The notes under the pieces were generated by a model that saw nothing but the letters and a program-made list of their open reading frames with translations, made no database searches and was not told the DNA's origin. Made by a program: the position numbers and the translations under genes. This document shows, in pieces, positions 1 through 12,159 of a DNA stretch of 64,000 nt (the first letter of the stretch is position 1; every line of letters begins with the position of its first letter). The DNA is from Lenzites betulinus (lineage: Eukaryota > Basidiomycota > Agaricomycetes > Polyporales > Polyporaceae): positions 310,001-374,000 of the forward strand of contig JABYQU010000033.1 of NCBI GenBank assembly GCA_022264855.1, given 5' to 3'.

Positions 1-878
1 CACTCACAGTTCGTCGGCTCGTAGTACTGGTACGGCCCCTGCGCGCCCGACACCTCGACAAGCCGCTGCAAGAACGCATCCGTGCTCTCGTTCACGTCGT
101 TCGACCCGTCGAAGATCCGGCCCCGCGCGATTGCAGCGCGTTCCGCCGCGAGCACATACAGCTCCGCTAGGTCGTCGCAGTGGATGAGCGCGAGGCGGCC
201 CCCGGGCGTGCCCGGCCACGCCACGACGCGCTCCCGCTGCGCGCGTGCGAAGAAGGGCGCGAAGAGCGAGCCCGAGCGTCCGTACAGTAGCGACGGGCGG
301 ATGACGAGCCCGTCGACGTGCGGGTTCGTGAGGACGCGCTGCTCCTGCTCGGGCCGCCACGCGGTGAGCGCGGGGGCGCGCCCGGGCGCGGTGCCGTCGC
401 TCACGACCGTCGTGCGGTCCTCGCCGTGGATCCAGGTGCCGGACGTCCAGATGTAGGCGAGCTTGGGCGCGAGGGAGGGGCGGTGAGCTTGGACGGCAGC
501 GGCTGTCGCGGCGAGGATTTGGGCGGAGGTCTCTTTGATGTCCGCACCGCCGATTGCGTCGATGACCGCATCGAGCGTGGCACCGAGCGGGAGGTACGCC
601 TCGGTGTCTTTGACGTCGGCGACAACGGGGATGACTGCCGTGAAGCTTTAGCTGGGTGCGGGGTCAATACGGGGGTGGGAATATGAGCTTACTCTCTTCT
701 GCGGCGAGGAGCTTAGCCTTTTCGGCAGAGCGCGTCTGGCCGTAGACGATATGTCCGGCGCGCACGAAGGCCTGGGCCACCGGGAGCCCGATGAATCCGC
801 TTGCACTGACCACGGCCGCCGTCAGAATATTGCACCTTGAGTATATATGGGCACTTACCCAAGGATGAGAACTTTCAT
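1..878 (-). CDS. NAD(P)-binding epimerase-like (extended SDR) protein, 3' end cut by window edge
   Basis: Exons on the minus strand run 878-859, 805-693 and 634 to the window edge. A 20-nt first exon encodes MKVLILG; joined to exon 2 it completes the Rossmann motif GASGFIG, which decides the start. Later segments include a THG-like WTSGTWIHGE stretch and VIRPSLLYGRSGS, typical of NAD-dependent epimerase/atypical SDR proteins that act on small metabolites. A GTGAGT donor lies at about position 6, so at least one more exon is outside the window. The substrate cannot be told from sequence. The family call is fairly safe; the function is open. Confidence 0.75.
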
Positions 879-1746
879 GGCCACAGCCTGAGAGTGTGCT
901 AAATGTATTTAGACCGCGAGATACAATGGCACTAGACCGAGCGGTTGTGGTTGACAAGATGAGTTGCTGGGGCCCTCGTATTTGGCGTACCCTTTTATAT
1001 GTCCCCGCAGGATCGGATCCCCAGGATCCACCGTGGCATATCGAAGAGGATTAGTGATAAGGTGCTGATGACACTACCCTCGTCGCAGTGCTATTTTTGT
1101 GCCACCACAGTCTGAGTTTGAGGTCTTCTGGAATTTGTCTGCCCATGCAAACGAGGACGGCGATGAAGTAATGAAGGTAGATGAGTGAGCTTGTCGTCGG
1201 AGAAGGTGGTGGGTCAAAGAGTCGGTGCAAATGGGCAACCGTGGTGGAGATACGGCGGACCATTTTGTTCTCATACATGGAGACGCAAGACACAACCTAT
1301 AGGCATATAGCAAGCTTTGGACGATTGTCACTCGCTACATGGGATTGCAAGACAGAGACAGTACATGCGGGGTCTGTATGAATAATCAGTGCTGGAAGTT
1401 GCTTACTAGAGCCTGCAGTAGACAAGAGAGTCGTTGAGTCGGAGATAGCAGTCGCAGTGGCACACAGTCAGAGCCGTAGTTTCCGTCTAGCCGGCGGTTG
1501 CCACTTCGCTGATCTGGTGGGTTGCGCAATCCATTGTCCGGTGTTGGGACGGCGTGGTCGGATGGTGTTCGGAAGAGACCATGATCGCTGCAGTTGATGT
1601 TCAAATATCCCATGTCCACGCCGAGCGGTTACAATTGGGGCACGCTGGTGGGCTTGTGCGCCGGTCGACAAATGTGTTGTCGTCTCTGCCCCGTACGAGC
1701 TTTAAGGCTGGGCTGACCTCGAGCGACACTTGCAAGATATGTGTGC
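879..1746. other. Intergenic, no supported gene
   Basis: About 870 bp between the head of the epimerase-like gene and the 3' end of RNH201. Only short open frames without recognisable motifs or coherent splice chains are present. It should hold the promoter of the epimerase-like gene and the RNH201 terminator. Confidence 0.6.
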
Positions 1747-3229
1747 TCAGAGGCTGGTGACGCTCCTCAGCCCGAGGTCCTTCGTGACGGCACATCGGTC
1801 CTTGTCGGGGCCTTTCGCGCTCTCAAACGCTTCCATGAGGGACGCCTGGCCGTCGTCGATCCTGCGGATAGTATGAGCGAAGTATGGCGCGAGTATGATG
1901 GGAGAAAACCGTACCATGCGACTCGATTCGCATCCTTGTCGAGGACGACCTTGATTGTTGCCCACGAGAATCGGGCAAGGGACGGATAACCGAACGTGGG
2001 CTCCATCGAATTCCTGATCCATGCCTGCGTCTTCGGGTCTGACAGATTTATTCAGCGTTCAGCAGGGGACTCTCTGTTACAAACGCCATGCTTACCGGAA
2101 GGATACCCGCTCCCCATCTCATCCGCCCACTGTGCTCCGGTGCCCTCTTTGCTGCCCGGAAAGAACTGCGACGCAAGTTCCATGCTCGGCTCATCAGCAT
2201 GCTCCTCATACACCCAGCCCTCGATCCACGCGTCGCGCGTAACCTTTGCGGCGACACTTGCTGCACCAACGATCTTGAACTTCTGGTCTGCCTTCGCTGT
2301 GACTGTGAAGCTGAGGTCCGGGAAGAGCGAGGAGAGGTATGCCTCGTAAGGCCCAGTCTTTCCAAGTGCATCGACATAAACCTGCACAAGTAGCTTGTAT
2401 TAGTCCCTGTTTCTGGGATAGCGACAGTGTACCGATGATGATTGTCTGAGTGTTTCCGAAACGAGGTGAACACAACACCCTGCATATACAGTACGTATAC
2501 GGACTAAACCTGGATGTGTTTTCGTGCCGGAATGCCACATGTATGCCTTCTCGCACCGCGCGCACAACCTGGTGAATACACCAGCCTTTCTACGCGATGG
2601 GTAGGTGTGATCGACCCCCACGCGAGGCTGAAAGTCTACGAGCATAACAAAGCAAAGCGAATGACATACCTCAGAAAGTTGAATCCCCCGTCCGAGAACC
2701 TCGCGGATGAGGAGCACTGTCGCGTTCTGCGATTGCTGGTTGAGGTTAACTGGTGGTCGGCGGAGCATACCTGCCGAAATAGCCTTCGGACTATGAAACA
2801 TCCCCTTAGAGGGCCAAACGACGCATTTTATCGCAGAAAACGCACCTGAGAACGCGTACGGACCATCCAAGATTCGGAGGGTCCGACCCCAGTGTCTCTA
2901 GTAGTGACGAGCGAATCTGTGCGGTGAGAGTTTTGGAGTCTGATTTGCGTGTGTTGCATGAGAGACGTCCGCGATCCACCTCGCAAACATTACTCACCTG
3001 CAAACCCAAGCTTCTCAAGATCGTCCTTGTATGCAACTGGACAGTACGCAACACCGTATACAAGGGGTCCAAGTACCGGGCCACGCCCAGCCTCGTCGAC
3101 GCCGAGAATGTATGGCCCCGGTGCGGTGGGTGTAGGCGAGTGGTAGGTGTATGAGTCAATCAAGGGGGTGGAAGGATCTGTAATGGACGGAATTCCAGCG
3201 TGCACGGTCTCTGAAGGAGGAGAATCCAT
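1747..3229 (-). CDS. RNH201: Ribonuclease H2 catalytic subunit A
   Basis: Six exons (3229-2998, 2939-2846, 2790-2670, 2381-2096, 2038-1915, 1861-1747) give 323 aa, close to the 299-307 aa of human and yeast proteins. The enzyme cleaves the RNA strand of RNA/DNA hybrids and starts removal of ribonucleotides from DNA in the nucleus, as the catalytic part of a trimer. Visible type 2 RNase H motifs are [13 protein letters not shown] (first Asp and Glu), DSKTL, VYVDAL and [11 protein letters not shown], which supply the acidic active site. The start at 3229 has a GCCATGG context; an in-frame ATG lies 33 nt upstream. The intron at 2382-2669 (288 nt) is unusually long for this locus. The coding assignment is secure. 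Confidence 0.95.
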
Positions 3230-3591
3230 GGCTAAGTGTATATGAGTAAATACCGAAGTCACGGTGGTGTCGATGCTAAACGCGTCGGTGGCTGAGCCTG
3301 AGAGGCGCGTTGTTGTGCGTTGTGTGTTATCATATCATATTATACAATCAATACTTAACAAAAACATAACATATGAAGCTTGAAGCTCAAGACTCCCTCG
3401 AATATTACATGCTACCTTGAAAGCCGTCCGTATAGTGTACATGCGCTATAACCTATATACTATGTATCTCTAGCGTCGCCCAAATACACACCGTTGACCA
3501 ACTGGAAACGACAGTGTGACCTGACCAAGAGGAAGTCTGACGGCAAGGAGAGAGTCGATACCGGTGTGTATGGCGCCCACATCGAGGGAAA
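3230..3591. other. Intergenic between SART1 3' end and RNH201 start
   Basis: 362 bp, AT-rich around 3320-3380. It holds the SART1 3' flank and the RNH201 promoter; no gene seen. Confidence 0.6.
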
Positions 3592-6476
3592 TCACCGCCT
3601 CTTTGGTGGCGGAGAATCCTGCGCCTCCGTCGTCGCCTTCCGCTTCGTGCCCAACCCGATGACGACCCTCGACCTCTCCGCAGCAACAGGTGTGGACTCC
3701 TTCGGAGTGTCGGACTCCACCACGGATGAGATGCGCGAGAAGCCCGGACGGGGCGCAGGCGAGCCGTTCGCTGTCGAGGTTCCTGTTGCGGGGCTGCCGA
3801 TGTTGAGCACTGGTGCGGGGAGGGTCATGAAACCCGTAGAGTCGAGCTGCGGGGTCGCGCCCTTGTCCGACGCCTTCTTCTTCTCTTTCTTCTTCTCCGT
3901 CTTGCCCTTGGTGAGTGGCTGACTGTCTAGGAAGTCCCCAAATTGCGGGACCGCTCTGTGAGGAAATTAACATCAGCCTGGGTCGCGTTAGGGAAGAACA
4001 AGCATTGACTGACCCTCGGTTGCCGACGGAGAGCACAAAGTGCGCCTGGCCCGTCTTCTCTTGGCGCTTCTGGAAAGCCTGGTTCATGCTCAGAGGCGTG
4101 TCGCCGCTCTCCATCGCCTCTTTCTTGCGCTCCTCCGCGATCTTCTTCAGGCGCTTCTCAGTCTTCGCCTTGCCCGAGCCCTTGCCGTGGAACTTGTGCG
4201 AGAGCGCCTTCCACGCCTCCTTTGGCGTCAGCTCCCGGCCGAACTCGTCGTGATACACGATATTCACGTCCGGCTTGTAGTCACGGAATGTGTCGAGCGT
4301 CTGCCGCGCCTCTTGCTGCTCTCGCATCCGGTTCTCGTACTCGCGCGTTGCCTGGTCCTTGTTCCCCCCGCGGTGCTTCGTACGCTCGAGCTCGCGCGCG
4401 GCCTGCATCCGTCGGTACTCCGCAAGCCAGAGGTCGCGCTGCAGCTGCACGCGCTCTCGTTCGCGCAGATCTGCGTTGGGCTGTGCGAGTACGCCTTGCT
4501 GACGGAGGATGTTGAGCGTCGCGGCCATACCCTGCCCGAATGTCTGCTCGAGGGCCGTGCCCACGGGCGCCCCTGCTGCTTGTGCGGCTTTTTCGGCGGC
4601 CTCCGTCTCGCGTATGGCGTTCTCGATGGCGTTGAGGATCTCTTCCTCGTCTTCCTCCTCCTTGACGACAACCTCACCAGCCTCGATCTCCTCCATTGGG
4701 TGGTCCTCCACTTCGGGCTGTGCTGGTGGCGCGGAGACTTGTCTCGAGGAGCCTTGTGCGGCTTCGCGCTGCAGTGACGCTTCTGTAGGCTCTTTCTTGA
4801 CTGGAGTTGGATCGAATGTGATGGCACGGACGAACTCGGAGGTGTCGTCGATGGTCAGACCGCCTTCATCGTCTTGCAGTCCATCGACATCGATGACATC
4901 TCGACCTTGAGAATTATCGCGTTCCGCAGCGACTGTAGGATAAACTCCATTAATGAGGATAATGTGAGTAACATGAAGGTGCGTACTCTGTCGCGCAATC
5001 TCCTCTGGGGACACTTTCTTCGGCCTCTGCAGCTTGGCACGTCGCGAGCGCGCCAGAGCGGCTTGTAGCTCGTCGTCATCTACGAAATTGGCATCCAGAT
5101 TACGCTGCCGAGGGACAATCGGCTTCTCGTCTACCTGCATCTGTTCTTCACCATTCACAGGCGGTATGTCGGATTCTTCAGCAGCCGCACGGCGAGTGGA
5201 CCGTTTCTTCTTGGTCTAAGGAAACATATGGTGAGGACCGTAGCCACAACTAAGTCCATTGCAACATACCTTCGGCTTCTTGAAACCGACATCTCCTGGC
5301 TGAAGGTAATCCGCAGATTCGATGTTCTCTGAGAGTGCCGAATGAGTAGTTTGATGACAAAAGACAACGTGTTATACGCACTGGTGTAGTCGATTGACAG
5401 CAATGTTTTGTTGATAGACATCGACGTTGGTTCCTCCTTGGGCTTTCTCTCTTGTATGGTAGATGAGCTGCCGAGGCGGAAGCCCTGTCTCTATTTTGAG
5501 CCCTCCTGTGCCGACATCATGTACTAAACAACGCTTACCGTTTCCTTCTCGCCTTCGAGGAACTCGTCGTACTTGGCGAGAACCGCACGCTTCATGCCAG
5601 CTTGACCTGGAGTGAATTCGTCGTCGTCGTAACCGGTGTAATCTCGACGTTTAATCTTGAGATCCTGATTCTTCTTCTCTCGTTCGCGTTCAGCCATCTC
5701 AACATTCTGAAGCTCATCCTCTAGGTGATATACGTGATCAATTACGAGCTTGGGAGATAACGGAGCCTTACCTTCATTATCGAGAATGCGACTGTCCTTG
5801 AGTGTGAGGATGCGAGCTTCCCCCTCTTCTAGGCCCTCGAAGTCATGGCTAACTTTCAATCCCTCGAGGTCCTCTATCATATATCCTCTGTCAGGAACAC
5901 TACCCCCATGAACAGATACACGAACAACGCACTCTCGGAGTAGTCATCGCCCTGGAACATCTTGTCCATGTTCTCCAGCTCCTCCTGGCGTTTCTTCGCC
6001 AGCTCCTTCTCCCGCTTCTTACTCTTCTTGATCCATTTCAAGGTGTTGTCTACATCCGCGTCGACGTCACCCAGGGTCGCACCCTTGAGCTTTGCATTGA
6101 GTTCCCGCTTGTTCCTTACCCTAAGAAAAGTCGCGTGTAAGAGTTATGGCTCTTGGTATAGCGGCCTGAGCTGGCCAAGGAGGGTAGAAGCGACTGCATG
6201 AAGCTCAGGAAGAAGAGAACTACTCACTTCGCTAAGCGGTCCTGGATGGCCCTACCCACACAGACAACATGTCAGCGATAGATTATAGCAAGAGCGTGTG
6301 GCGACTCACTTAGCCTCGCGCGCCTTGGTCTCCTCTTCACGCTTCTTGGTGTAGTTATCCTCGGCCTGTTTCTCCTTGTCGTTGGCGGGAGTACTGTCAT
6401 CGGTCAAAGGCTTAAGACCCAGCGAGATACGAATCTTGTTGGTCTCCTCCAAGCTGATGCTCTCTTCCATAGACAT
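3592..6476 (-). CDS. SART1: U4/U6.U5 tri-snRNP-associated protein SART1/Snu66
   Basis: Ten exons (6476-6310, 6251-6228, 6120-5933, 5885-5772, 5720-5539, 5484-5382, 5328-5270, 5215-4987, 4932-4014, 3955-3592) encode 782 aa; human SART1 is 800 aa. The protein is a spliceosomal tri-snRNP scaffold in the nucleus. The N-terminus SISLEETNKIRISLGLKPL matches the family signature, the middle is rich in charged coiled-coil segments, and the C-terminal half has the conserved DEFGRELTPKEAWKALSHKF block followed by GKGSGKAKTEKRLKK. The tail ends in a basic PPPKRR. Exon 2 is only 24 nt. The gene is divergent from NOM1/SGD1 across 153 bp. Confidence 0.93.
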
Positions 6477-6629
6477 CGTGGTAAGACGGGTAAGACGAAG
6501 CGATAGAAGGGTTTGTGGTGGCCGTCTCCGGCGGTGGTGGTGGGCGAGAGCAAGTCGCACGCGGTCGCACGGCGCTTGCTGCACCGAAGCCGATCTCACA
6601 GACTCGCGCCGAGGATCTCAAAATCCACC
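6477..6629. promoter_or_regulatory. Bidirectional promoter between SART1 and NOM1/SGD1
   Basis: Only 153 bp separate the two start codons (SART1 on minus, NOM1 on plus), so both genes must share promoter DNA. No TATA box is obvious. One gene acts in splicing and the other in ribosome synthesis, so shared growth-linked expression is a reasonable inference. Confidence 0.6.
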
Positions 6630-9600
6630 ATGTCTTCCCGCGTCCACACTCATCCATCACTACCGCAGACTCTTCTCGAGGAGCTCAGCGCAGAAACCAG
6701 TGAGTAAACTGTCGCGTAAAATAGGCGCGTACAATTTTAACACCAATTTGTCTAGATTCCGCGCACAGGCATAAGCGCAAGGGCGGACAGCCGCGACTTT
6801 CGCGCAAGGAAGCTCGAAAGCAAGAGAGAGACGGCCGCAAGCAGCGTAAAGCCGAGTTCTTCTCCACACATGCTCCAAAACATCAAACAGCTGAGAAGCG
6901 ACATGCCGACGGAGACCATGCCGAGTCTCCCCAGCGCAAGAAGCTCAAGGTAGCAGCTGCACTGCAGACCAAGACTCCGCCCCCGCCGCCTTCACTGCCT
7001 CAAAACGATGCGCGCAAACCCTGCTCGAAGAATGCAGACAAGAAGGCGAGGCCACGAACTGCGCTTGAGAAGCTTGCTGAGCTGTCGGAAGCACCGAAGT
7101 CATCTAAAGTGAAGACGAAGACACTACCCGCTCCTAGTTTGCGGACACCGCAAGAAGAGGAAGAAGACGCGTACATTGCGTATATGGAAAGGAAGCTAGG
7201 ATGGACTAAAGGCGGCAAGCGTACGACGAAGTATGGCAGAGGAGATGAGGACGATGGCCTTGACGGTATGTCTCTCTGACTTTCGTGCCTGCCGTACTCG
7301 TTATAGCTGGGTTTCAGACCTTCTTAAGGATCTCGGTACATTCGAGGCTTCTGCTGGAGTCTCTGACGGAGAGGAAGAAGAGGATGAGGATAGTGAGGGA
7401 GTATGGGAAGATGAAGCGTCGGAAGAGGAGGGTATGGAGGTCGACGAGGAGGAAGCAGACATCAGCGATGAGGAGGCTGGAAGCGGCGTAAAGGATGACG
7501 AAACGGGGGAGGGGGAATGGCACGGATTTGGTGCGGAGGGGACCGCGCAAGCAGAGGCCAATGCCAGTAATAAAAGCATTGCGAAGACCATCGAGCCAGG
7601 GAACGTTGGCAGTGAAACCTCGACCGCACCATCAGGTCAGGATCCCCATGTCGTATTTGCGGAACTCGGTTTCTGACGTCGCATTTAAATAGGTTCGAAA
7701 TATGTTCCTCCGCATCTCCGCAAGCGTGCCGAGGCAGACGGTGGGCAGGTATCCGAAGCTCAGATGAAGTTGATCAAACAGCTTAAGGGTCTTCTCAATC
7801 GGTTCGTGCTCCGCTTCCATATGTCACAGAGCTCAGATACTCATCCGTTTACGCAGTATGAGTGAGCAGAACATCGCGTCAATTATTGAAGGTATAGAGG
7901 AAATCTACCGAAATAACCGAAGACACGGTATGTTTTAGCTGAGTCCGCTACATCCATCTCGCTGAACGTGTAAATAGACGTCACGGAGATTTTAACAAAC
8001 CTCATTGTTGACGGCATCTCATTACATTCTATGCACTTGGATCAATACGTGGTGCTGCACGCGGCGTTCGTATCCGCCTTGCACAAACTCGTTGGGATTG
8101 AGTTCGGTAAGCATCGTCGGTCTGCTACATTCAGCTTCGCATTGACTAACAATGGATTGCTTTCGTAGCTGCGTTTTTCGTACAGCACGTGGTCGCTTCG
8201 TATGATAGGCATTTCGCCGACCTGAGCGACCCAACAAAGGTCAAAGATATGCCGGCCAGTACCAACGAAGACAACCCCATCGGAAAGGAGTGTTCCAATC
8301 TTGTGGTTCTGCTCTCGGAGCTATACAACTTCCAGGTTGTCTCCTCTGTCCTCATGTACGACGTCATCCGCACCCTTCTCGATGGAGACCTGTCGGAATT
8401 CAAGGTCGAGCTCTTGCTCAAGGTAGCACGGAGTAGGTGTCCCTGCATCCAGATGATTTCACCATACTGACGTTCATCGCAGATTCCGGGCAGCAATTGA
8501 GGCAAGACGACCCAACGGCTCTCAAGAGCATCATCCAGATCGTCCATTCGAAGCTGCCCTCGGAGGCGAACGCCCTCAGTTCTCGCACGCGTTTCATGGT
8601 CGAGACCCTTAGCAACCTCAAGAACAACAAGACTAAGAAGGCTGCGGGGCAGATGGCTGGCAACGAAGCCGTGGACCGGATGAAAAAGTTCCTGTCGGGA
8701 CTCACAAAAAAGCGCCAGGGTATGTTTCCTCCACCGAAGCAACTTGATATAAACTGACCGTACGATAGTCATGTCCCACGAGCCTCTCCGGGTATCGCTG
8801 GAAGACCTGCGGTCGGCCGATACCAAGGGAAAGTGGTGGCTTGTGGGCGCCGCATGGGGAGGAGACCCGCTCGTCGAACGTCAACAAGAGGCCCAATCAG
8901 TCGTCGCGAATGAACAGGCTGTTCCAGACGCGCCTAGCGAAAACGCGTTGCTCAAACTCGCGAAGAAGCAAGGGATGAACACCGACATCCGCCGCAGCAT
9001 CTTCGTTGTCCTCATGAGCAGCGACGTACGTACTTCTCCATGAACACGATGCCCTGCAGTCTCATTCTCTTCGCAGGATTACGTCGACGCGTGCGAGCGG
9101 CTCTCGCAGCTCAAGCTCACCGAAGTACAGCAGCGCGAGATCATCCGCGTCATCCTCCACTGCTGCGGCAACGTTCGTCCGCCCTTCACAACCACCCTTG
9201 CCACAGCAGCTAACTTCCACATGCAGGAAAAACAGTACAACCCGTACTACGCACTCGTCGTGCAGCACCTCTGCCGGCTAACGCACGCGCACACGATCAC
9301 GCTGCAGTTCTGTCTCTGGGACTTCTTGCGCGATCTGGGCGAGACCTCCGTTGGAGGCGCGGAGATCCTCAAGAACCTGAGCGAGGACGACCGCGCGGGG
9401 TTCAACGTGAAGCGCATCTCCCCAGCGCGCCTGCGCAACGTTGCGCGCGCGTACGGCTGGTGGCTTGCCAAAGACTGCTGCACGCTCGCCGTCCTCAAAC
9501 CTGTCGACTTCACAGTGCTCAAGCAGCAGGCGCACACGTTCCTCCGCGAGCTGTTCGTTCACGTGTTCGCGAACACGCAGCTTGCGACGCCGTTGCTTGC

Positions 9601-9811
9601 GTCCGAACGGAAGGAGGATCTGCCGACGACGCGGAATAGGGGCCCGTTAGAGGAGGTGTTCTTACGGGGGTCGAAGATCCAGGTGGTCGCGCTTGGGCTG
9701 GTATACTACCTCCAGACGACATTTGAGGAGCAAGATGGGTTCTTGAAGTGGGCCAGCGAGGTTGCGCTGGAGGCTTTAAGAACTGGCATGGAGATTGTCC
9801 CCGTAATCTAG
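6630..9811 (+). CDS. SGD1: NOM1/Sgd1 nucleolar MIF4G-MA3 protein
   Basis: Eleven exons (6630-6699, 6756-7265, 7318-7635, 7693-7801, 7857-7927, 7978-8106, 8169-8432, 8483-8719, 8769-9025, 9077-9172, 9227-9811) encode 881 aa. The start has a CCACCATG context. The N-terminal third is basic then strongly acidic (runs of E/D around residues 210-260), as in NOM1. After SKYVPPHLRKR comes a MIF4G repeat region (roughly residues 310-560) and then an MA3-type region containing RRSIFVVLMSSDDYVDAC. Family members are nucleolar and required for 18S rRNA maturation and, in yeast, osmoregulation. The stop lies 38 bp from the stop of the convergent EFM4 gene. Confidence 0.92.
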
Positions 9812-9849
9812 ATGCTGTGGGGTGCAATATTATTCCTAACAGCGATAGT

Positions 9850-10857
9850 CTACACCTTTTGAAAAGCAACGCTCGAGTATACGTTGCCGCTACGACCTCC
9901 GAACGAGAAGGTCGGCCAAGCTATCCTAGAGCTGACCACAAATTAGAGGCACACGCAAAATATGGGATAGAAAGAAGATACGTACTGATATTCTAACCCA
10001 GTGTCTTCGTTGGCAAATCTCGCCTTTAGTTCATCCTCCGTGAAATTACAGGCTGCGTTCCGATGTGAGTCTGGCTGCATCATCTGCGCACTCAATGTGA
10101 AGTGCTCACAAGTGATCAGGAAGTACCCTGCTGGCTTCACCACCCTTCCTATCCGTGCTGGATACCCATCCGCAGGTGCCTGCCCGTCTGCGTCCTTTTC
10201 TGCGAGCGCGATCGCATCAAACGTCCCTTTGTCCAGCACAAAGTCCCACACAGCAGCGTCTGGATCTTCTTCAGGGGACATGCCCGGGAGCCGGGGAACC
10301 TCATCGCGCAAAAAGTCGCATGTATTGAACGTGATCCCGGCAGTCCCGTCGGGCAGAGACGCTTGCGTCTCCCCCACATCAGCCTCTTCTTCCTCCTCGA
10401 TGGCTGGCCTCGCCGCTTTGGCCTTCGCGATGGCCCGCGCGAGCTTCACAGCGTCCTCACTGTAGTCGATCCCGCATATCTTCTCCGGCGCATACCCCGC
10501 ATCGCAGAGCGCGAACAGCAGGTTGCCATTCCCGGCGCCAACCTCCAGGATGTACGGCGCAGGATCCGTGGGGATGTTTTCGAGCGCCCAATCTACCATC
10601 TTCTCCACACTGTCCTCACCAAACCTGAACAGAGGTCTACGCGGTGAGATTGACACGCCCGAAAACGAGAAGACCAACGCGGAGGCGGAGCGCTCACCAA
10701 ACCTCGCCCTCATCGCCGATGTCTGCGAAGTTTACGAGCTCAGACGAGTAAACCTCATCCCAGCTGGCGCGCTGCGTCAGACAGGTCAATCGGAACGCGC
10801 ATAAACTTACTGTTGTTTCGTCCCGAGTTTTGAGGGGGGGAGATCGGTAGAGGTCAT
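9850..10857 (-). CDS. EFM4: EFM4/METTL10-type eEF1A lysine methyltransferase
   Basis: Five exons (10857-10811, 10763-10698, 10624-10110, 10052-9986, 9931-9850) encode 258 aa. The first exons give LPPSKLGTKQ then HWDEVYSSELVNF and VWFGEDS, the N-terminal signature of this family. The SAM-binding fold shows ILEVGAGNGNLLFAL, and DKGTFDAIAL and SCNFTEDEL follow. The C-terminus PTFSFGGRSGN fits the family end. The enzyme uses SAM to methylate a lysine of translation elongation factor 1A in the cytoplasm. The last intron has two in-frame acceptors 6 nt apart, which would give HSRI or QI before AWPTF; the first AG is used here. Confidence 0.9.
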
Positions 10858-11269
10858 CGCGGGAGGTGATAAAGAACCCGCGCTTAGTCATCACGCAGAA
10901 CGATCCGCATGTGCTAGAACATGGGGTTTGCGAGGGGAAGAATGGCTTCGTAAAGACTCATCTTGACGTGACGTGGGGGAAGAGGAGGAATGGAAAATCG
11001 AGAGAGGACGCAATTTGATAGTACGCTTTGCAATGAGCCGGTTGATGAGAGGATTGGGATACGAATGGTCTCCAAGCGGTGGCAAGGTGTGCGCGTTGAG
11101 AAGAACTGGGCTAATATTAGGAGGCAATATACATCATTAGGCATGGATAGATCGTAATTCCGAGAGCGAGTGCAACAGGAAACGCTGGCCCGCGCGAGAA
11201 AATGGTCAGGATGTTCGCAAAGAAACAGGAGATTGTATGACGTACGAATCAAGGACACGAACAACACGA
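10858..11269. other. Intergenic between PAM18 3' end and EFM4 start
   Basis: 412 bp; only short open frames without motifs. Expected to hold the PAM18 terminator and the EFM4 promoter. Confidence 0.6.
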
Positions 11270-11650
11270 CTACCTTGCCTTCCCCTCCAGCTTCTCCAGC
11301 ATGTCTTTGGCCTCATTGATTTTACTCGCAATATACGGCGAGCCACCACGATCCGGATGATTCGCAAGCATGATATGCCGGTGCGCATCCTTGAGCTGTT
11401 TCCGCAGCTGCGGGCCGTCTCTATCGATACAGGCATGTGTTGAGCAGACAGAAAATATGTATTGACGTGGATGTACATACTTCAGACCCAGGATGGCGAT
11501 AGCCTCTTTGCGGTCCATCTTTGCCTTGAAGCCACCCTTGACCCACTGTTCTGCGGCATTCTTTCCACCTAACAGACCACGTCGCATGAGTGACCGACCG
11601 ACGAACGCTGCGGCAATAGCCCCAGCGCCGATGATGATGGGTGTAGACAT
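11270..11650 (-). CDS. PAM18: Mitochondrial import J-protein Pam18/Tim14
   Basis: Two exons (11650-11481, 11420-11270) encode 106 aa. An N-terminal membrane segment (IIIGAGAIAAAFVGRSLM) is followed by a C-terminal degenerate J domain with the HPD motif (ANHPDRGGSPYIASKINEAK). Pam18 sits in the inner membrane, stimulates mtHsp70 ATPase at the TIM23 translocon and pairs with Pam16. Length and layout match animal DNAJC19 and the core of fungal Tim14. An in-frame ATG lies upstream, but the start at 11650 puts the membrane segment at the N-terminus as in homologues. Confidence 0.93.
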   Translation of the reverse strand: MSTPIIIGAGAIAAAFVGRSLMRRGLLGGKNAAEQWVKGGFKAKMDRKEAIAILGLKYVHPRQYIFSVCSTHACIDRDGPQLRKQLKDAHRHIMLANHPDRGGSPYIASKINEAKDMLEKLEGKAR

Positions 11651-12159
11651 GATGGAGGGGAATGAAGGGAGAGGGAGCGAGTGCAAGTTACAACAGCACG
11701 CCGTCAGCAAAGTGCTGCCATGTAAGCGCCCGCATGGCAACTGCAGCGGCTTTGGCGGCGCTGCAGCCTTTGTCTTGTCCTCCTCGGAGACTCACTCCAG
11801 GCCCGCTTTGGCTTTGTCGTCCACACTCCCTCCTCTAGAGTTGAGTTCTTCGTCGTGCACGGTGACTTTTTGCTATACGATCCGGCCTGTACCACTAGGT
11901 TAAGCAAATGAAAGAAGCCGTGCACTGCAGCGTGTGTTGCTGCAGCAGGCCCTCGCGAAGCCAGAACTCGTGCTCGATCGACAGAGACGTATAATAAGTG
12001 GTCTGGGAGGGGCACAAGCGCGGAACCCCCGCTTTGTAGTTCAGGATGCCGCTTCCCGAGGCTTCTTGTCAACACGTTCCTTCCGCGTTGCCCCTCCTCT
12101 CCTCTGTGCATTCGATCGCGATATCCTTTGGAGCGGCCACCGCTCGCTCGCTACCCACC
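11651..12159. promoter_or_regulatory. Divergent intergenic region of PAM18 and the SF1 helicase
   Basis: About 510 bp between two divergent starts. Open frames here have no recognisable motif. An in-frame ATG at 12046 could extend the helicase by 38 residues, but the ATG at 12160 has a better context (CCCACCATGTC). Confidence 0.5.

Noticed and set aside
4040..4777. 245-codon plus-strand open frame with many Leu/Arg
   Set aside because: It is antisense to the long SART1 exon 9; the composition is what a charged coiled-coil exon yields when read backwards, and it has no splice or start support.
8146..8826. 226-codon minus-strand frame
   Set aside because: Antisense to NOM1 exons 7-9, including its introns; no recognisable motif.
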